A DNA stretch of 8,797 bases. Source: Chloroflexota bacterium. GTDB lineage: Bacteria > Chloroflexota > Anaerolineae > Promineifilales > Promineifilaceae. The notes beneath the pieces are model-generated. The model was not told the DNA's origin and did no database searches. It saw only the letters and a program-made list of their open reading frames with translations. Location: assembly GCA_008501785.1 (NCBI GenBank), contig QQUD01000826.1, positions 1 through 8,797 of the forward strand. The letters run 5' to 3'. Within the stretch, counting starts at the first letter, position 1; every line of letters begins with the position of its first letter. Shown one piece after another: positions 1 to 6,293 of this stretch. The position numbers and the translations under genes were made by a program.

Positions 1-116
1 GAGCCAATGGCAAAAACGCCAACAGCTATTGAAGCAATAACAAGTATGGATCGGGTGCGATCTGCCCACAAGTCGGCCAATACTTTACGGACACGTGGGG
101 ATATTTTTTTCAACAT
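1..116 (-). CDS. FtsX/MacB-type ABC transporter permease, N-terminal fragment
   Basis: This is the first 38 codons of a gene that leaves the window at its left edge. The start codon at 116-114 overlaps the stop of the ABC ATPase gene as TAATG, and a perfect AGGAGG (124-129, minus) lies 7 bases upstream, so the two genes are translationally coupled. The peptide begins [17 protein letters not shown], then has a basic patch (ADRTRS) followed by a hydrophobic segment (ILVIASIAVGVFAIG). This basic stretch followed by the first membrane helix is typical of the N terminus of FtsX/MacB/LolC-type permeases. Its position directly behind a double ATPase agrees: the ATPase would power this membrane subunit. 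The substrate cannot be told. Only the N terminus is visible, so the family call rests on this short match plus context. Confidence 0.75.
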   Translation of the reverse strand, partial: MLKKISPRVRKVLADLWADRTRSILVIASIAVGVFAIG

Positions 117-2053
117 TAGACAGCCTCCTGCACACGACGTGATAAATTCTCTTCTTGTCGTTCGTGGGCGACTTGCCTCAGGTAGGCAATCGTCGGAGGC
201 GATTCATCGATAATTTTGCAGAATAGTTCTTTAGGCAGCATGGCTAATTTGACAGGGCTGTTCCCGGCACGGACGGTGGCAATGGCATTTTGGTTGCCAA
301 GCAGTTCAATTTCGCCAAAGAATTGGTTGGATGTGAGGTGGGAAACGGCCGTTTCCACCACCCCATTATCCACCACATCCACCTGCCCACCTTCCACCAT
401 GTAAAAATAATCCACCGACTCACCCTGTCGAATAATCATTTGTCCCGGTTCATAGACTCGTTTTTCTAGCGTGTGGGTTGCTTGCAGCATCAAATGATGC
501 TCCAACGACGGCATGACTTTCGCTACCGTCGGGTCGATTAGCTCACCATCCGCAATAATAATATTGCGATCTGTGCGACTAGTGAGCGACGGATCATGTG
601 TCACAATCAAAATCGTTTTACCCCGGTTTGCCAGCTCTTGAAACACTTCAATCACAATATCAGCCGAGCGCGTATCAAGATTACCGGTTGGTTCGTCGGC
701 CACAATGATCGGCGGATCTGTCGCCAGTGAGCGCGCAATGGCTGCCGCTTGTTGTTGTCCGTTGGAAACGTTGGCTGGCAAATCATATGCGTGTTCCTCA
801 AGGCCAACCATTTTCAGAAGTTCTAAGGCGCGTTGCGGCCGTTCTTGATACGCATACACATTGCAATAATCCATCGGCAAAATCGTATTTTCCAACAGCG
901 TCAGTGTAGGCAGCAGTTGGAAAAATTGGAAGACAATTCCCACCTGGTGCCCACGCCACAGCGCCCGTTTGCTTTCCGACAAGCTGTAAATATCTTCGTC
1001 ACCAATCGTCACTTGCCCCGATGTGGGATGATCAATGCCGGTGAGCATGTTCAGCAGCGTCGATTTACCACTGCCAGATTTGCCTACCAACGACACAAAT
1101 TGTCCATAATTAATTTCTAAGTCAATTCCTTTCAACGCCGTGAAGCTGCCAGCCGCATTCACATACGTTTTCACCACATTTTCTAAGTGGATAGCTGGCT
1201 TGGACGTGTCGTGGTTCGTTTGTGTGTTCAGGTTCATCAAAACGGGTTTGTTATGTTGCCCATTTGGGTGAACACTAGTTTCCTTCTCTGTCTCTGCCCC
1301 CTGCCCAATCACGTTCAGCGCGTCTTCCTGATGTGTAGATTCGGCCAATCCATCAACCAATTCCCCATCAGAAATGTGCAAGCAGCGCGAAAACCGGGGA
1401 ATGAGTTCGGCGTCATGCGTCACCATCACCACCGTTTTCCCCTGATCAACCAGTCGAGAAAATATGTTGAAGATGGTTTCGGACGTGACTGAATCGAGGC
1501 TGCCGGTTGGCTCGTCGGCAATAATCACCTGGGGATCATTGATTAAAGCTCTGGCAATGGCAATCCGCTGTTTTTGACCGCCGGAGATGTGGGCGGGAAT
1601 CTTATACGCATGTTCACGCAGTTCGACCATGTCTAACAGTTTCAATGCTTGGTCCTGACTCACGCCAGTCTGGTACTGCCCTAAAAATTCTTGCGGCAGC
1701 ATGATATTGTTTGCCAAATCCAGTTGAGGCAGCAGCTCAAAGGATTGATAGACGATGCCCATGTTGTGTCCCCGCCAAACCGCCAGTTCATCCTGGCTCA
1801 TGCTGCCAATGGAAAGTGGGGCGTTATCCGTTGTTTCATTTTGAGGATGGAACAATACCTCTCCTGAGGTGATGATGCTGACACCGGACAGCATGTTGAG
1901 CAAGGTTGTTTTGCCAGCACCCGATTTACCCACAATGCCTAAAAACTCGCCCTTTTTCACGTCGAGGGTGATGCCATTGAGGGCGGTAAATCCTCCGGCA
2001 CCGGTGTGATAGGTTTTTGTTACGTCTTTTAGTTGAAATATCAAATTAGTCAT
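116..2053 (-). CDS. Double ABC transporter ATP-binding protein (MacB/LolD type) fused to a cyclic-nucleotide-binding-like domain
   Basis: This 645-residue protein has three domains. NBD1 (about 5-240) has Walker [10 protein letters not shown] (42-50), Q-loop Q103, signature ISGGQ (156-160), Walker B VIIADE (176-181) and switch His213. NBD2 (about 287-510) has Walker [10 protein letters not shown] (324-332), Q376, a degenerate signature [10 protein letters not shown] (429-438, where the family usually has LSGGQQQRVA), Walker B IIVADE (449-454) and His486. Residues 240-285 form a polar linker. The C terminus (about 520-625) resembles a cNMP-binding/CRP-type beta barrel, with [11 protein letters not shown] (535-545) and a phosphate-cassette-like [18 protein letters not shown] (579-596). 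The cassette Glu is kept (E581), but the Arg that normally holds the cyclic phosphate appears to be Ala590. The NBDs look like the MacB/LolD/FtsE class that pairs with FtsX-type permeases, which fits the overlapping downstream gene. The gene sits 18 bases behind the regulator gene with only a weak SD (AGAGAA). Domain calls are firm; substrate and ligand are unknown. Confidence 0.9.
   Translation of the reverse strand: MTNLIFQLKDVTKTYHTGAGGFTALNGITLDVKKGEFLGIVGKSGAGKTTLLNMLSGVSIITSGEVLFHPQNETTDNAPLSIGSMSQDELAVWRGHNMGIVYQSFELLPQLDLANNIMLPQEFLGQYQTGVSQDQALKLLDMVELREHAYKIPAHISGGQKQRIAIARALINDPQVIIADEPTGSLDSVTSETIFNIFSRLVDQGKTVVMVTHDAELIPRFSRCLHISDGELVDGLAESTHQEDALNVIGQGAETEKETSVHPNGQHNKPVLMNLNTQTNHDTSKPAIHLENVVKTYVNAAGSFTALKGIDLEINYGQFVSLVGKSGSGKSTLLNMLTGIDHPTSGQVTIGDEDIYSLSESKRALWRGHQVGIVFQFFQLLPTLTLLENTILPMDYCNVYAYQERPQRALELLKMVGLEEHAYDLPANVSNGQQQAAAIARSLATDPPIIVADEPTGNLDTRSADIVIEVFQELANRGKTILIVTHDPSLTSRTDRNIIIADGELIDPTVAKVMPSLEHHLMLQATHTLEKRVYEPGQMIIRQGESVDYFYMVEGGQVDVVDNGVVETAVSHLTSNQFFGEIELLGNQNAIATVRAGNSPVKLAMLPKELFCKIIDESPPTIAYLRQVAHERQEENLSRRVQEAV
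124..129 (-). promoter_or_regulatory. Shine-Dalgarno of the permease gene inside the ATPase gene
   Basis: AGGAGG on the minus strand lies 7 bases before the ATG at 116-114, within the last codons of the ATPase gene. It supports the TAATG overlap start of the permease and translational coupling of the two genes. Confidence 0.75.
341..356. repeat. Best copy of the dispersed palindrome GAAACGGCCGTTTC
   Basis: GGAAACGGCCGTTTCC is a perfect 16-base palindrome inside the cNMP-like domain of the ABC ATPase gene, where it encodes ETAVS. The core AACGGCCGTT occurs exactly at 344-353, 2081-2090, 3016-3025, 3512-3521, 3993-4002, 4651-4660, 6049-6058, 7204-7213, 8609-8618 and 8765-8774. ACGGCCGT without the full 10 bases occurs at 3740-3747, 5050-5057, 5805-5812 and 8549-8556. 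Shorter CGGCCG cores occur at 836, 4313, 4366, 6029, 8132 and 8704. Confidence 0.9.
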
Positions 2054-2071
2054 AGTTTCTCTGGTTAGGTT

Positions 2072-2785
2072 TTATTTGGAAACGGCCGTTAACCCCGAAA
2101 AAATCTTGCGCAACTCATCAGCCAACAATCGACATTCGTCAGGCGACAATTTACGCACAATCTCTTCGTATTGCAGCACATGTTCAAGCAGTATGTTTGA
2201 CCATTCACGGTCTTCAGTTTCATCTTGTGCCAAAATGCCAAAGGCAAATCCGCCTAACAAACAATGATTTGCGGGGGAAATGTCGCCTTCACTCGGTAAA
2301 ATATCGTTTAAATACGAAACGTACTTTTGCTGACCTGCATGATGGCGCAGCCGCACACCAATCACCATCATTACTTCTAAACAATATCGGATATGTTCTG
2401 GACCTTCTGGTGGAATGCGGGACAAGATTTCTGTTTCATATTTCTCTTCGGGGATTAGACCAAGCCGGACTTTTTCTAACACGAATTTCTTCAACGCTTC
2501 CACATTAGGAGGAATCGAGCCAAATTTATTAATCAGGCGTTGTTCTGGTTTCATGACCGGGTAAAAAAGCCGCTCCGCCCGACCGGGGCCAGATTTACCT
2601 TCGGCAACATGATATTCTGAGATGACGGCCCCTTTTTCTTCAAGCAGCCGCAGCATATCGTAAGCCGTAAATGGACTGACACCGAGTCGTTCCGCCAGCA
2701 TTGAATAATGGATGGGTCCGTCTATTTCTTGTGATAAGTCAATCAAATTTTCAATAAATTGTTCTTGCCGTCGCGTCAATTTCAT
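2072..2785 (-). CDS. Winged helix-turn-helix transcriptional regulator, probable regulator of the ABC operon
   Basis: This is a 237-residue soluble protein. Residues 1-75 form a winged HTH: helices around 5-20, a helix-turn-helix at HYSMLAERLGVSPFTAYDML (26-45) and a wing that includes GKSGPGRAERLFYPV (about 62-76). Residues 80-237 are mostly helical with no enzyme motif that I recognise, and probably form a sensing or dimer domain. It is the first gene of a leftward operon with the double ATPase and the FtsX-type permease, so local control of that transporter is the natural inference. A promoter (2827-2855) and several dyad-symmetric sites (2862-2997) lie upstream, as expected for autoregulation. 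No clear SD precedes the ATG at 2785-2783; instead there are two direct copies of TTTGGTTATTTT. The last residues (LTAVSK) are partly encoded by a copy of the AACGGCCGTT palindrome at 2081-2090. I cannot assign a named subfamily. Confidence 0.8.
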   Translation of the reverse strand: MKLTRRQEQFIENLIDLSQEIDGPIHYSMLAERLGVSPFTAYDMLRLLEEKGAVISEYHVAEGKSGPGRAERLFYPVMKPEQRLINKFGSIPPNVEALKKFVLEKVRLGLIPEEKYETEILSRIPPEGPEHIRYCLEVMMVIGVRLRHHAGQQKYVSYLNDILPSEGDISPANHCLLGGFAFGILAQDETEDREWSNILLEHVLQYEEIVRKLSPDECRLLADELRKIFSGLTAVSK

Positions 2786-2815
2786 AAAATAACCAAATTT
2801 CCCAAAATAACCAAA
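2786..2815 (-). repeat. Direct repeat just upstream of the regulator start codon
   Basis: AAAATAACCAAA occurs at 2786-2797 and again at 2804-2815, 18 bases apart (TTTGGTTATTTT on the coding strand). The copies fill the predicted 5' leader up to the start codon, where an SD would be expected. They could be operator half-sites for the regulator or a translational control element; only the repeat itself is seen. Confidence 0.6.
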
Positions 2816-2826
2816 ATATCTCGAAA

Positions 2827-2855
2827 ATGATAATGATTTACATCGCTATCGTCAA
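2827..2855 (-). promoter_or_regulatory. Sigma70-type promoter of the regulator-ABC operon
   Basis: On the minus strand, TTGACG (2855-2850) and TATCAT (2832-2827) are separated by exactly 17 bases. This gives a predicted transcript start near 2820 and a leader of about 35 bases to the ATG at 2785. The dyad sites from 2862 onward lie directly upstream of the -35. Confidence 0.65.
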
Positions 2856-2861
2856 CCCCAA

Positions 2862-2870
2862 TAGGACCAA
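2862..2870. promoter_or_regulatory. Putative operator, near-copy of TTGGACCAA
   Basis: TAGGACCAA lies just upstream of the -35 of the regulator promoter and shares GGACCAA with the two better sites centred at 2918 and 2962. Centre spacing to the next site is 52 bases, close to five helical turns. Confidence 0.4.
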
Positions 2871-2910
2871 TTTCACCCGCTGTTCATCTATAATAACAGT
2901 CGAAATACCA

Positions 2911-2969
2911 AGATTGGACCAAATTACGATAACCATGCAGTTTGGGTTACTAGAAAATTGGTCCAATCT
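2911..2969. promoter_or_regulatory. Extended dyad with paired TTGG(A/T)CCAA sites, putative operator
   Basis: AGATTGGACCAAATT (2911-2925) and AAATTGGTCCAATCT (2955-2969) form an inverted repeat matching at 14 of 15 positions. A nested pair TAACC (2930-2934) and GGTTA (2945-2949) shares almost the same centre. Each arm also contains its own 9-base dyad, TTGGACCAA or TTGGTCCAA. The element lies upstream of the regulator promoter, so it is best read as a double operator, although a 59-base foldback element is possible. Confidence 0.5.
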
Positions 2970-2977
2970 ACGCTAAC

Positions 2978-2997
2978 AATCAACCGATTGGTTGATT
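2978..2997. promoter_or_regulatory. Perfect 8-base dyad, putative operator
   Basis: AATCAACC (2978-2985) and GGTTGATT (2990-2997) are perfect inverted copies around a 4-base centre. The size is typical of an operator. It belongs to the same dyad-rich block upstream of the regulator gene; no partner protein is proven. Confidence 0.4.
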
Positions 2998-3211
2998 AGA
3001 AAATCGACCGGTGAGAACGGCCGTTTCCCCCCTCCGCAAAGGCAACCGCAGTCACCGCGCATTAGATCAATCATTGGCGTTTACCTGCTCATGACTTTAA
3101 CGCCCAAATCAATCGCCAAACTCAATCCACGACGCTATCATAAAAGCGAACAAGCGGATGTAGTTGATGATTAACTGAGGGTTGGAGACGTGCAATTAAC
3201 TATCCGTTTTA
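2998..3211. other. Non-coding spacer
   Basis: No credible gene is seen here. The stretch holds one AACGGCCGTT palindrome (3016-3025). A plus-strand open frame to 3174 needs a TTG start inside the 2978-2997 dyad, has no SD and matches no family, so I leave it out. Confidence 0.5.
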
Positions 3212-3221
3212 GTCAAGCAAA

Positions 3222-3250
3222 TTGACCGAGAACTGAGCTTGCTATATTAT
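3222..3250 (+). promoter_or_regulatory. Sigma70-type promoter of the lysine-rich small protein
   Basis: TTGACC (3222-3227), a 17-base spacer and TATTAT (3245-3250) predict a start near 3257 and a leader of about 100 bases. GTCAA (3212-3216) and TTGAC (3222-3226) form a short inverted repeat over the -35, which could be a small operator. Confidence 0.6.
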
Positions 3251-3340
3251 CATTGCCAATCTTCATTTGTAAAATACGGGACAAGTGATGAGAGATCATA
3301 TTTTTGGAATCTTTCAATCCTGGCATCCCGGCAATTCCCT

Positions 3341-3350
3341 AAGGAGGTGA
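3341..3350 (+). promoter_or_regulatory. Perfect 10-base Shine-Dalgarno that fixes the start at 3356
   Basis: AAGGAGGTGA matches the full anti-SD region of 16S rRNA and lies 5 bases before ATG 3356. It shows that the short frame from 3356 is translated, and that upstream starts in the same frame (from 3239) are not needed. Confidence 0.85.
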
Positions 3351-3355
3351 AGAAG

Positions 3356-3460
3356 ATGGGTAAAGGACAAGAAAAAGGCAAGAAGGGTAAGACCAATAAA
3401 CCCAAGCTGAGTATCAAAGAAAAGAAAAAGAAGCGTAAAGGGAAAAAAGACGCTGATTAA
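3356..3460 (+). CDS. Small lysine-rich basic protein, 34 residues, function unknown
   Basis: The product begins MGKGQEKGKKGKTNKP and ends KGKKDAD. Fifteen of its 34 residues are Lys, with one Arg and no Cys, Trp, Tyr or Phe. It has no signal peptide or membrane segment, so it is probably an unstructured cytoplasmic polycation. Short proteins with a Lys-Gly-rich head and a KLSIKEKKKKRKGKK-like tail occur scattered through bacteria without a known role; nucleic-acid or ribosome binding would suit the charge but is inference. Support that it is a real gene comes from a good promoter (3222-3250), a perfect 10-base SD 5 bases before the ATG, and a terminator 39 bases after the stop. It appears to be a single-gene unit. 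The strong translation signal suggests it is made in quantity. Confidence 0.75.
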   Translation: MGKGQEKGKKGKTNKPKLSIKEKKKKRKGKKDAD

Positions 3461-3498
3461 TTAGAATTCTAACCTTACAGGTTAATTTACTGAAACAA

Positions 3499-3535
3499 AA
3501 AAAGGGTGAGAAACGGCCGTTTCCCACCCTTTTTC
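3499..3535 (+). terminator. Intrinsic terminator built on the AACGGCCGTT palindrome
   Basis: Positions 3499-3534 are a 36-base inverted repeat with one A/C mismatch (3509 against 3524). The arms start AAAAAGGGTG and end CACCCTTTTT, and the centre is GAAACGGCCGTTTC. TTTTTCTTTT follows on the plus strand and a run of seven T on the minus strand, so it could work both ways. It ends the lysine-rich gene at 3460. Confidence 0.8.
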
Positions 3536-3850
3536 TTTTGCATATAAAACTGAATCTGATTACCGATATGTGCCTTCGTTTGATACATTTATGCCGGGTG
3601 AAAACTTGTACGACCCTAAGCGTTTAGCCCTTTGTTCTGCTGCCATGACTGTATTCCACAACAACCTCACCAATTGTATCTATTTGTGAACTTCTTCACG
3701 AAAATTGATAAACTTTAGCTTTGTTTTATGATTTTAGAAACGGCCGTAATTCACTTTGTACGCCTATTCCCCCATGATATACTTCTTGAACATTGTGTTA
3801 TTAGATACCTTTTGTAGCTTTTTCAATGATATGGGTTCTAATACAGAACT
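3536..3850. other. Non-coding stretch before the dynamin gene
   Basis: No gene is supported here. A 32-codon frame from ATG 3591 to TGA 3689 has no SD and no recognisable family. The stretch holds one palindrome copy with a changed last base (AACGGCCGTA, 3739-3748) and a possible promoter at 3705-3732. Confidence 0.5.
3705..3732 (+). promoter_or_regulatory. Possible promoter of the dynamin-like gene
   Basis: TTGATA (3705-3710) and TATGAT (3727-3732) lie 16 bases apart, one short of ideal. The predicted start would be near 3739, at the palindrome copy 3739-3748. The leader would be about 160 bases long. This is the best candidate in the gap but not a strong one. Confidence 0.35.
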
Positions 3851-3885
3851 GGTTAATGGTTAATTGTTAACTGGTTAATTGTTAT
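3851..3885 (+). repeat. Degenerate heptad tandem repeat upstream of the dynamin-like gene
   Basis: TTAA recurs at 3853, 3860, 3867 and 3875, with TTAT at 3882, so the units are 7, 7, 8 and 7 bases long. GGTTAATTGTTA occurs twice exactly (3858-3869 and 3873-3884). The array ends 19 bases before the chosen start codon and lies in the 5' leader. Related short-unit arrays occur at 5653-5750 and 8421-8507. Confidence 0.6.
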
Positions 3886-3903
3886 GGTGAAATGGAGCAA
3901 AAC

Positions 3904-5658
3904 ATGGACGCAATTCTTAGTCCTGAGCAAGAAGACCTACTCAAACGAACGCGCAACACGCTTGGTGACTTGCGTGATATATTGGCGGAAACAACGGCCG
4001 TTTCCGATGATCGCGCCGCATTGGCCGACTCGATTCGACAGCTAGACGATTTATTTTTGCTGGTCGTTGCCGGTGAATTTAACGCTGGCAAATCTGCCTT
4101 CATCAACGCCTTGCTTGGGCAGAACATCCAGATTGAAGGGGTAACGCCAACCACAAGTCAAATTTACCTGCTGAAATATGGCGAAAAAATGGAGCAAATC
4201 CCTGGTGAAAAAGGGACCTGGATACAAACAGCCCCGATGGAGATTTTGCAAAAGATCAGCATCGTAGACACGCCTGGAACCAACGCCATTGTGCGCGAAC
4301 ATGAAGCGCTCACGGCCGAATTTATCCCACGCAGCGATTTGGTGCTGTTTATCACATCCGCCGACCGGCCGTTTACCGAAAGTGAACGCACCTTCCTCAC
4401 CCAAATTCGGGATTGGGGCAAAAAGATTGTGCTGGTTGTGAACAAAGTTGACATCCTGCCCACCGCAGAGGATGTGAAAAAGGTGCTCGATTTTGTGACC
4501 AGTTCGGCACATAATCTGGTGGGGGAGATTTCGGCTGTTTTCCCAGTGTCGGCAAAATTGGCTCAGGAAGCCAAGGCTGGCAAACCACAAAATTGGGAAG
4601 CCAGTGGGTTTGATCCGCTGGAGACATTTATTCACGATACGTTGGACGATAACGGCCGTTTTCGTCTCAAACTCCTTAACCCCATCGGCGTTGGTCTCAA
4701 GCTTGTGCAAAAACAGCTCGATTTTGTAGCAACCGACCTGACATCACTAGCTGAAGACCGGCAGCTGCTCGGTGACATCGAATCGCAAACGACATTTTAC
4801 AATGAAGACATGCAGCGCAACTTCAAGGCACGTCTCAGCGAAATGGACAGCACACTCTATGAAATGGAAAAGAAAGGGAACGATTTCTTTGACGAGATGA
4901 TTCGCTTTTCCCGCATTTCAGATTTGGTACGCTCGAAGCAGTTGGAACGCGCTTTTGAACAAAAAGTGGTTAACGACACGCCTGCTCAGATCGAAAAACG
5001 AGTCAGTGAACTGGTCGATTGGATGGTTGAGCAAGATTTGCGCCAGTGGACGGCCGTTGCCGATCACCTATCCAGGCGTAAACTCACCAACGAAGATCGT
5101 CTGGTCGGGCAATCTGGCCCACGAGAAGGAACGCTGGCCTATGACCGGCAGCGGCTGATCGAATCCATCGGCGCATCCACCCATCGCGCCATCGAAAGTT
5201 ATGATCGGGATCGAGAAGCGGCTGAACTAGCCGATTCAGCACGTTCGGCTGTGATTGGAACTGGTTTGGCTGGCGTGGTTGGGGCTGCTGGATTAGGCGT
5301 TGCCATTGCTGGTGGGCTGCATCTCGTTTTCTTAGATGTGACCGGCATTGTGGCAGGCATTGCCTTTGCCACATTAGGCGCACTCATTTTGCCCGCTCGC
5401 CGCCGCAAAGCCAAAAAAGAGCTTTCCGATAAACTAACCACATTGCGAGACAGGCTGGTCTCCACCCTCACCGAGCAATTTCAACGCGAAATGAAACGCA
5501 GCGCCCAACGTGTCGAAGATACTGTAGCCCCCTTTTCTCGGTTTGTCCGCGCCGAAAATGAAAAATACACCAACCAGCACGACAGCCTTGAAGAATTGGA
5601 AGCGCATCTGCTTGGTTTACAAGCGCATCTGCAAGGAGACAAAGTAGCAAATAATTAA
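3904..5658 (+). CDS. Bacterial dynamin-like GTPase
   Basis: This is a 584-residue large GTPase. Numbered from the ATG at 3904, G1 is GEFNAGKS (57-64), the G2 Thr lies in VTPTTSQ (about 80-86), G3 is DTPG (122-125), G4 is NKVD (180-183) and PVSAK (214-218) is near G5. The GEFNAGKSAFIN form of G1 marks the bacterial dynamin family. A long helical stalk follows. Two glycine-rich hydrophobic segments (about 448-472 and 474-497) precede the basic patch ARRRKAKK, as in a membrane-inserting paddle, and then a coiled coil runs to the C terminus. Such proteins bind and remodel the inner membrane. I chose 3904 because GGAG (3894-3897) lies 6 bases before it; an ATG at 3892, four codons upstream, is possible but has no proper SD. 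The gene stands alone, without the second dynamin gene often found beside such proteins. Two palindrome copies lie inside it (3993-4002 and 4651-4660), with a near copy at 5049-5058. Confidence 0.9.
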   Translation: MDAILSPEQEDLLKRTRNTLGDLRDILAETTAVSDDRAALADSIRQLDDLFLLVVAGEFNAGKSAFINALLGQNIQIEGVTPTTSQIYLLKYGEKMEQIPGEKGTWIQTAPMEILQKISIVDTPGTNAIVREHEALTAEFIPRSDLVLFITSADRPFTESERTFLTQIRDWGKKIVLVVNKVDILPTAEDVKKVLDFVTSSAHNLVGEISAVFPVSAKLAQEAKAGKPQNWEASGFDPLETFIHDTLDDNGRFRLKLLNPIGVGLKLVQKQLDFVATDLTSLAEDRQLLGDIESQTTFYNEDMQRNFKARLSEMDSTLYEMEKKGNDFFDEMIRFSRISDLVRSKQLERAFEQKVVNDTPAQIEKRVSELVDWMVEQDLRQWTAVADHLSRRKLTNEDRLVGQSGPREGTLAYDRQRLIESIGASTHRAIESYDRDREAAELADSARSAVIGTGLAGVVGAAGLGVAIAGGLHLVFLDVTGIVAGIAFATLGALILPARRRKAKKELSDKLTTLRDRLVSTLTEQFQREMKRSAQRVEDTVAPFSRFVRAENEKYTNQHDSLEELEAHLLGLQAHLQGDKVANN

Positions 5659-5750
5659 TTTGTGAATTGGTGAATTGTTAAATGATTAATTAAAGGAGGA
5701 GGCGCTCCGCTCATTAACAATTCACCAATTCAACAGTTCAACAATTAATT
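5653..5750. repeat. Long hairpin repeat between the dynamin and DUF402 genes
   Basis: TGAATTGGTGAATTGTTAA (5663-5681) is repeated in perfect inverted orientation at 5714-5732 (19 bp). AATTAATT arms lie further out (5653-5660 and 5743-5750), and GGAG/CTCC pairs near the tip (about 5699-5709). Within each arm, 8-base units are loosely repeated (CAATTCAC, CAATTCAA, CAGTTCAA, CAATTAAT). It lacks the GC-rich stem and T-run of a terminator and resembles a small foldback repeat. An SD-like AAGGAGG lies in the loop (from about 5694), too far from the next ATG to act as its SD. Confidence 0.75.
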
Positions 5751-5770
5751 ATTCTCTTCTATCCTCCCGT

Positions 5771-6229
5771 ATGTCCGACTTCACCGTCCACAAACTAGAC
5801 GAAAACGGCCGTCTTATCCTCAGCTATCCCGCAAAAGTGTTAGAGCGCACCAACAACCATATTCGGCTAGAGGCATTTTTTAGCCGGGATGATATGGAGT
5901 TGGGATACGTAACGTTTAAGCGGGGAGACCGGTTTGTGGAATATTTTTACACAGACCGTTGGTACAACGTATTTGCAATTTATGATCGGGATGATGCGGT
6001 GTTTAAGGGGTGGTATTGCAATATTTGTCGGCCGAGTGTGATTGGGGAAACGGCCGTTCATTGCGAAGACCTCGCGCTTGACATTTGGATCGATCCCCAA
6101 GGCCAAACCACCATTCTCGATGAAGACGAGTTTGCCCAGCTTGCCATTTCTCAGAAAGAAAAGCACGCGGCACGAATAGCCCTCGACAAACTAATATCAG
6201 TTGGCAATCTGCAAAAACTGCCAACATAA
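5771..6229 (+). CDS. DUF402 family protein
   Basis: The product is 152 residues and soluble. The family core runs from about 42 to 125: VEYFYTDRWYNVFAIYD (56-72), the conserved KGWYCNI (79-85), DLALDIWIDPQG (100-111) and LDEDEF (116-121), with acidic residues placed as in DUF402. Members include the nucleoside tri/diphosphatase Ntdp of Gram-positive bacteria and FAU-1-like RNA-binding proteins, so metal-dependent hydrolysis of a nucleotide is plausible but not shown. A helical tail (122-146) follows. The ATG at 5771 has no SD (ATCCTCCCGT precedes it) and lies 20 bases after the hairpin repeat, so translation may depend on an unstructured leader. ENGRL (11-15) and ETAV (93-96) are encoded by a near copy and an exact copy of the AACGGCCGTT palindrome. 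The gene ends in a terminator that overlaps its stop codon. It may be cotranscribed with the dynamin gene 112 bases upstream, but the hairpin between them makes this uncertain. Confidence 0.8.
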   Translation: MSDFTVHKLDENGRLILSYPAKVLERTNNHIRLEAFFSRDDMELGYVTFKRGDRFVEYFYTDRWYNVFAIYDRDDAVFKGWYCNICRPSVIGETAVHCEDLALDIWIDPQGQTTILDEDEFAQLAISQKEKHAARIALDKLISVGNLQKLPT

Positions 6230-6260
6230 AAACACCCTCTAGTAAAGAAGGGTGTTTTTT
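6228..6260. terminator. Two-way intrinsic terminator between convergent genes
   Basis: AAAAACACCCT (6228-6238) pairs perfectly with AGGGTGTTTTT (6249-6259) around a 10-base loop, with a T-run on both strands. The left arm begins within the TAA stop of the DUF402 gene. It serves that gene on the plus strand and the membrane-protein gene ending at 6294 on the minus strand. Confidence 0.85.
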
Positions 6261-6293
6261 GATTGATAGATATGATCTTTCCAGTAGAGTCGA

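Noticed and set aside
2911..2969. Miniature transposon with terminal inverted repeats
   Set aside because: Only 59 bases long, no clear target-site duplication was seen, and the position upstream of a regulator promoter favours operators.
2992..3174. Plus-strand open frame of 60 codons in the regulator upstream gap
   Set aside because: It needs a TTG start inside a dyad, lacks an SD, contains a palindrome copy and has no family resemblance.
3591..3689. Short frame of 32 codons (starting MPGENLYDPKRLAL) in the 3536-3850 gap
   Set aside because: No SD, no matching promoter and no recognised relatives; it could be a gene remnant, but nothing supports it.
4051..4710. Long minus-strand open frame of 219 codons opposite the dynamin gene
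   Set aside because: It is the antisense shadow of the GTPase domain, whose G1, G3 and G4 motifs on the plus strand are unmistakable.
5653..5750. Intrinsic terminator of the dynamin gene
   Set aside because: The stem is AT-rich, the loop is long and no T-run follows; it fits a foldback repeat better.
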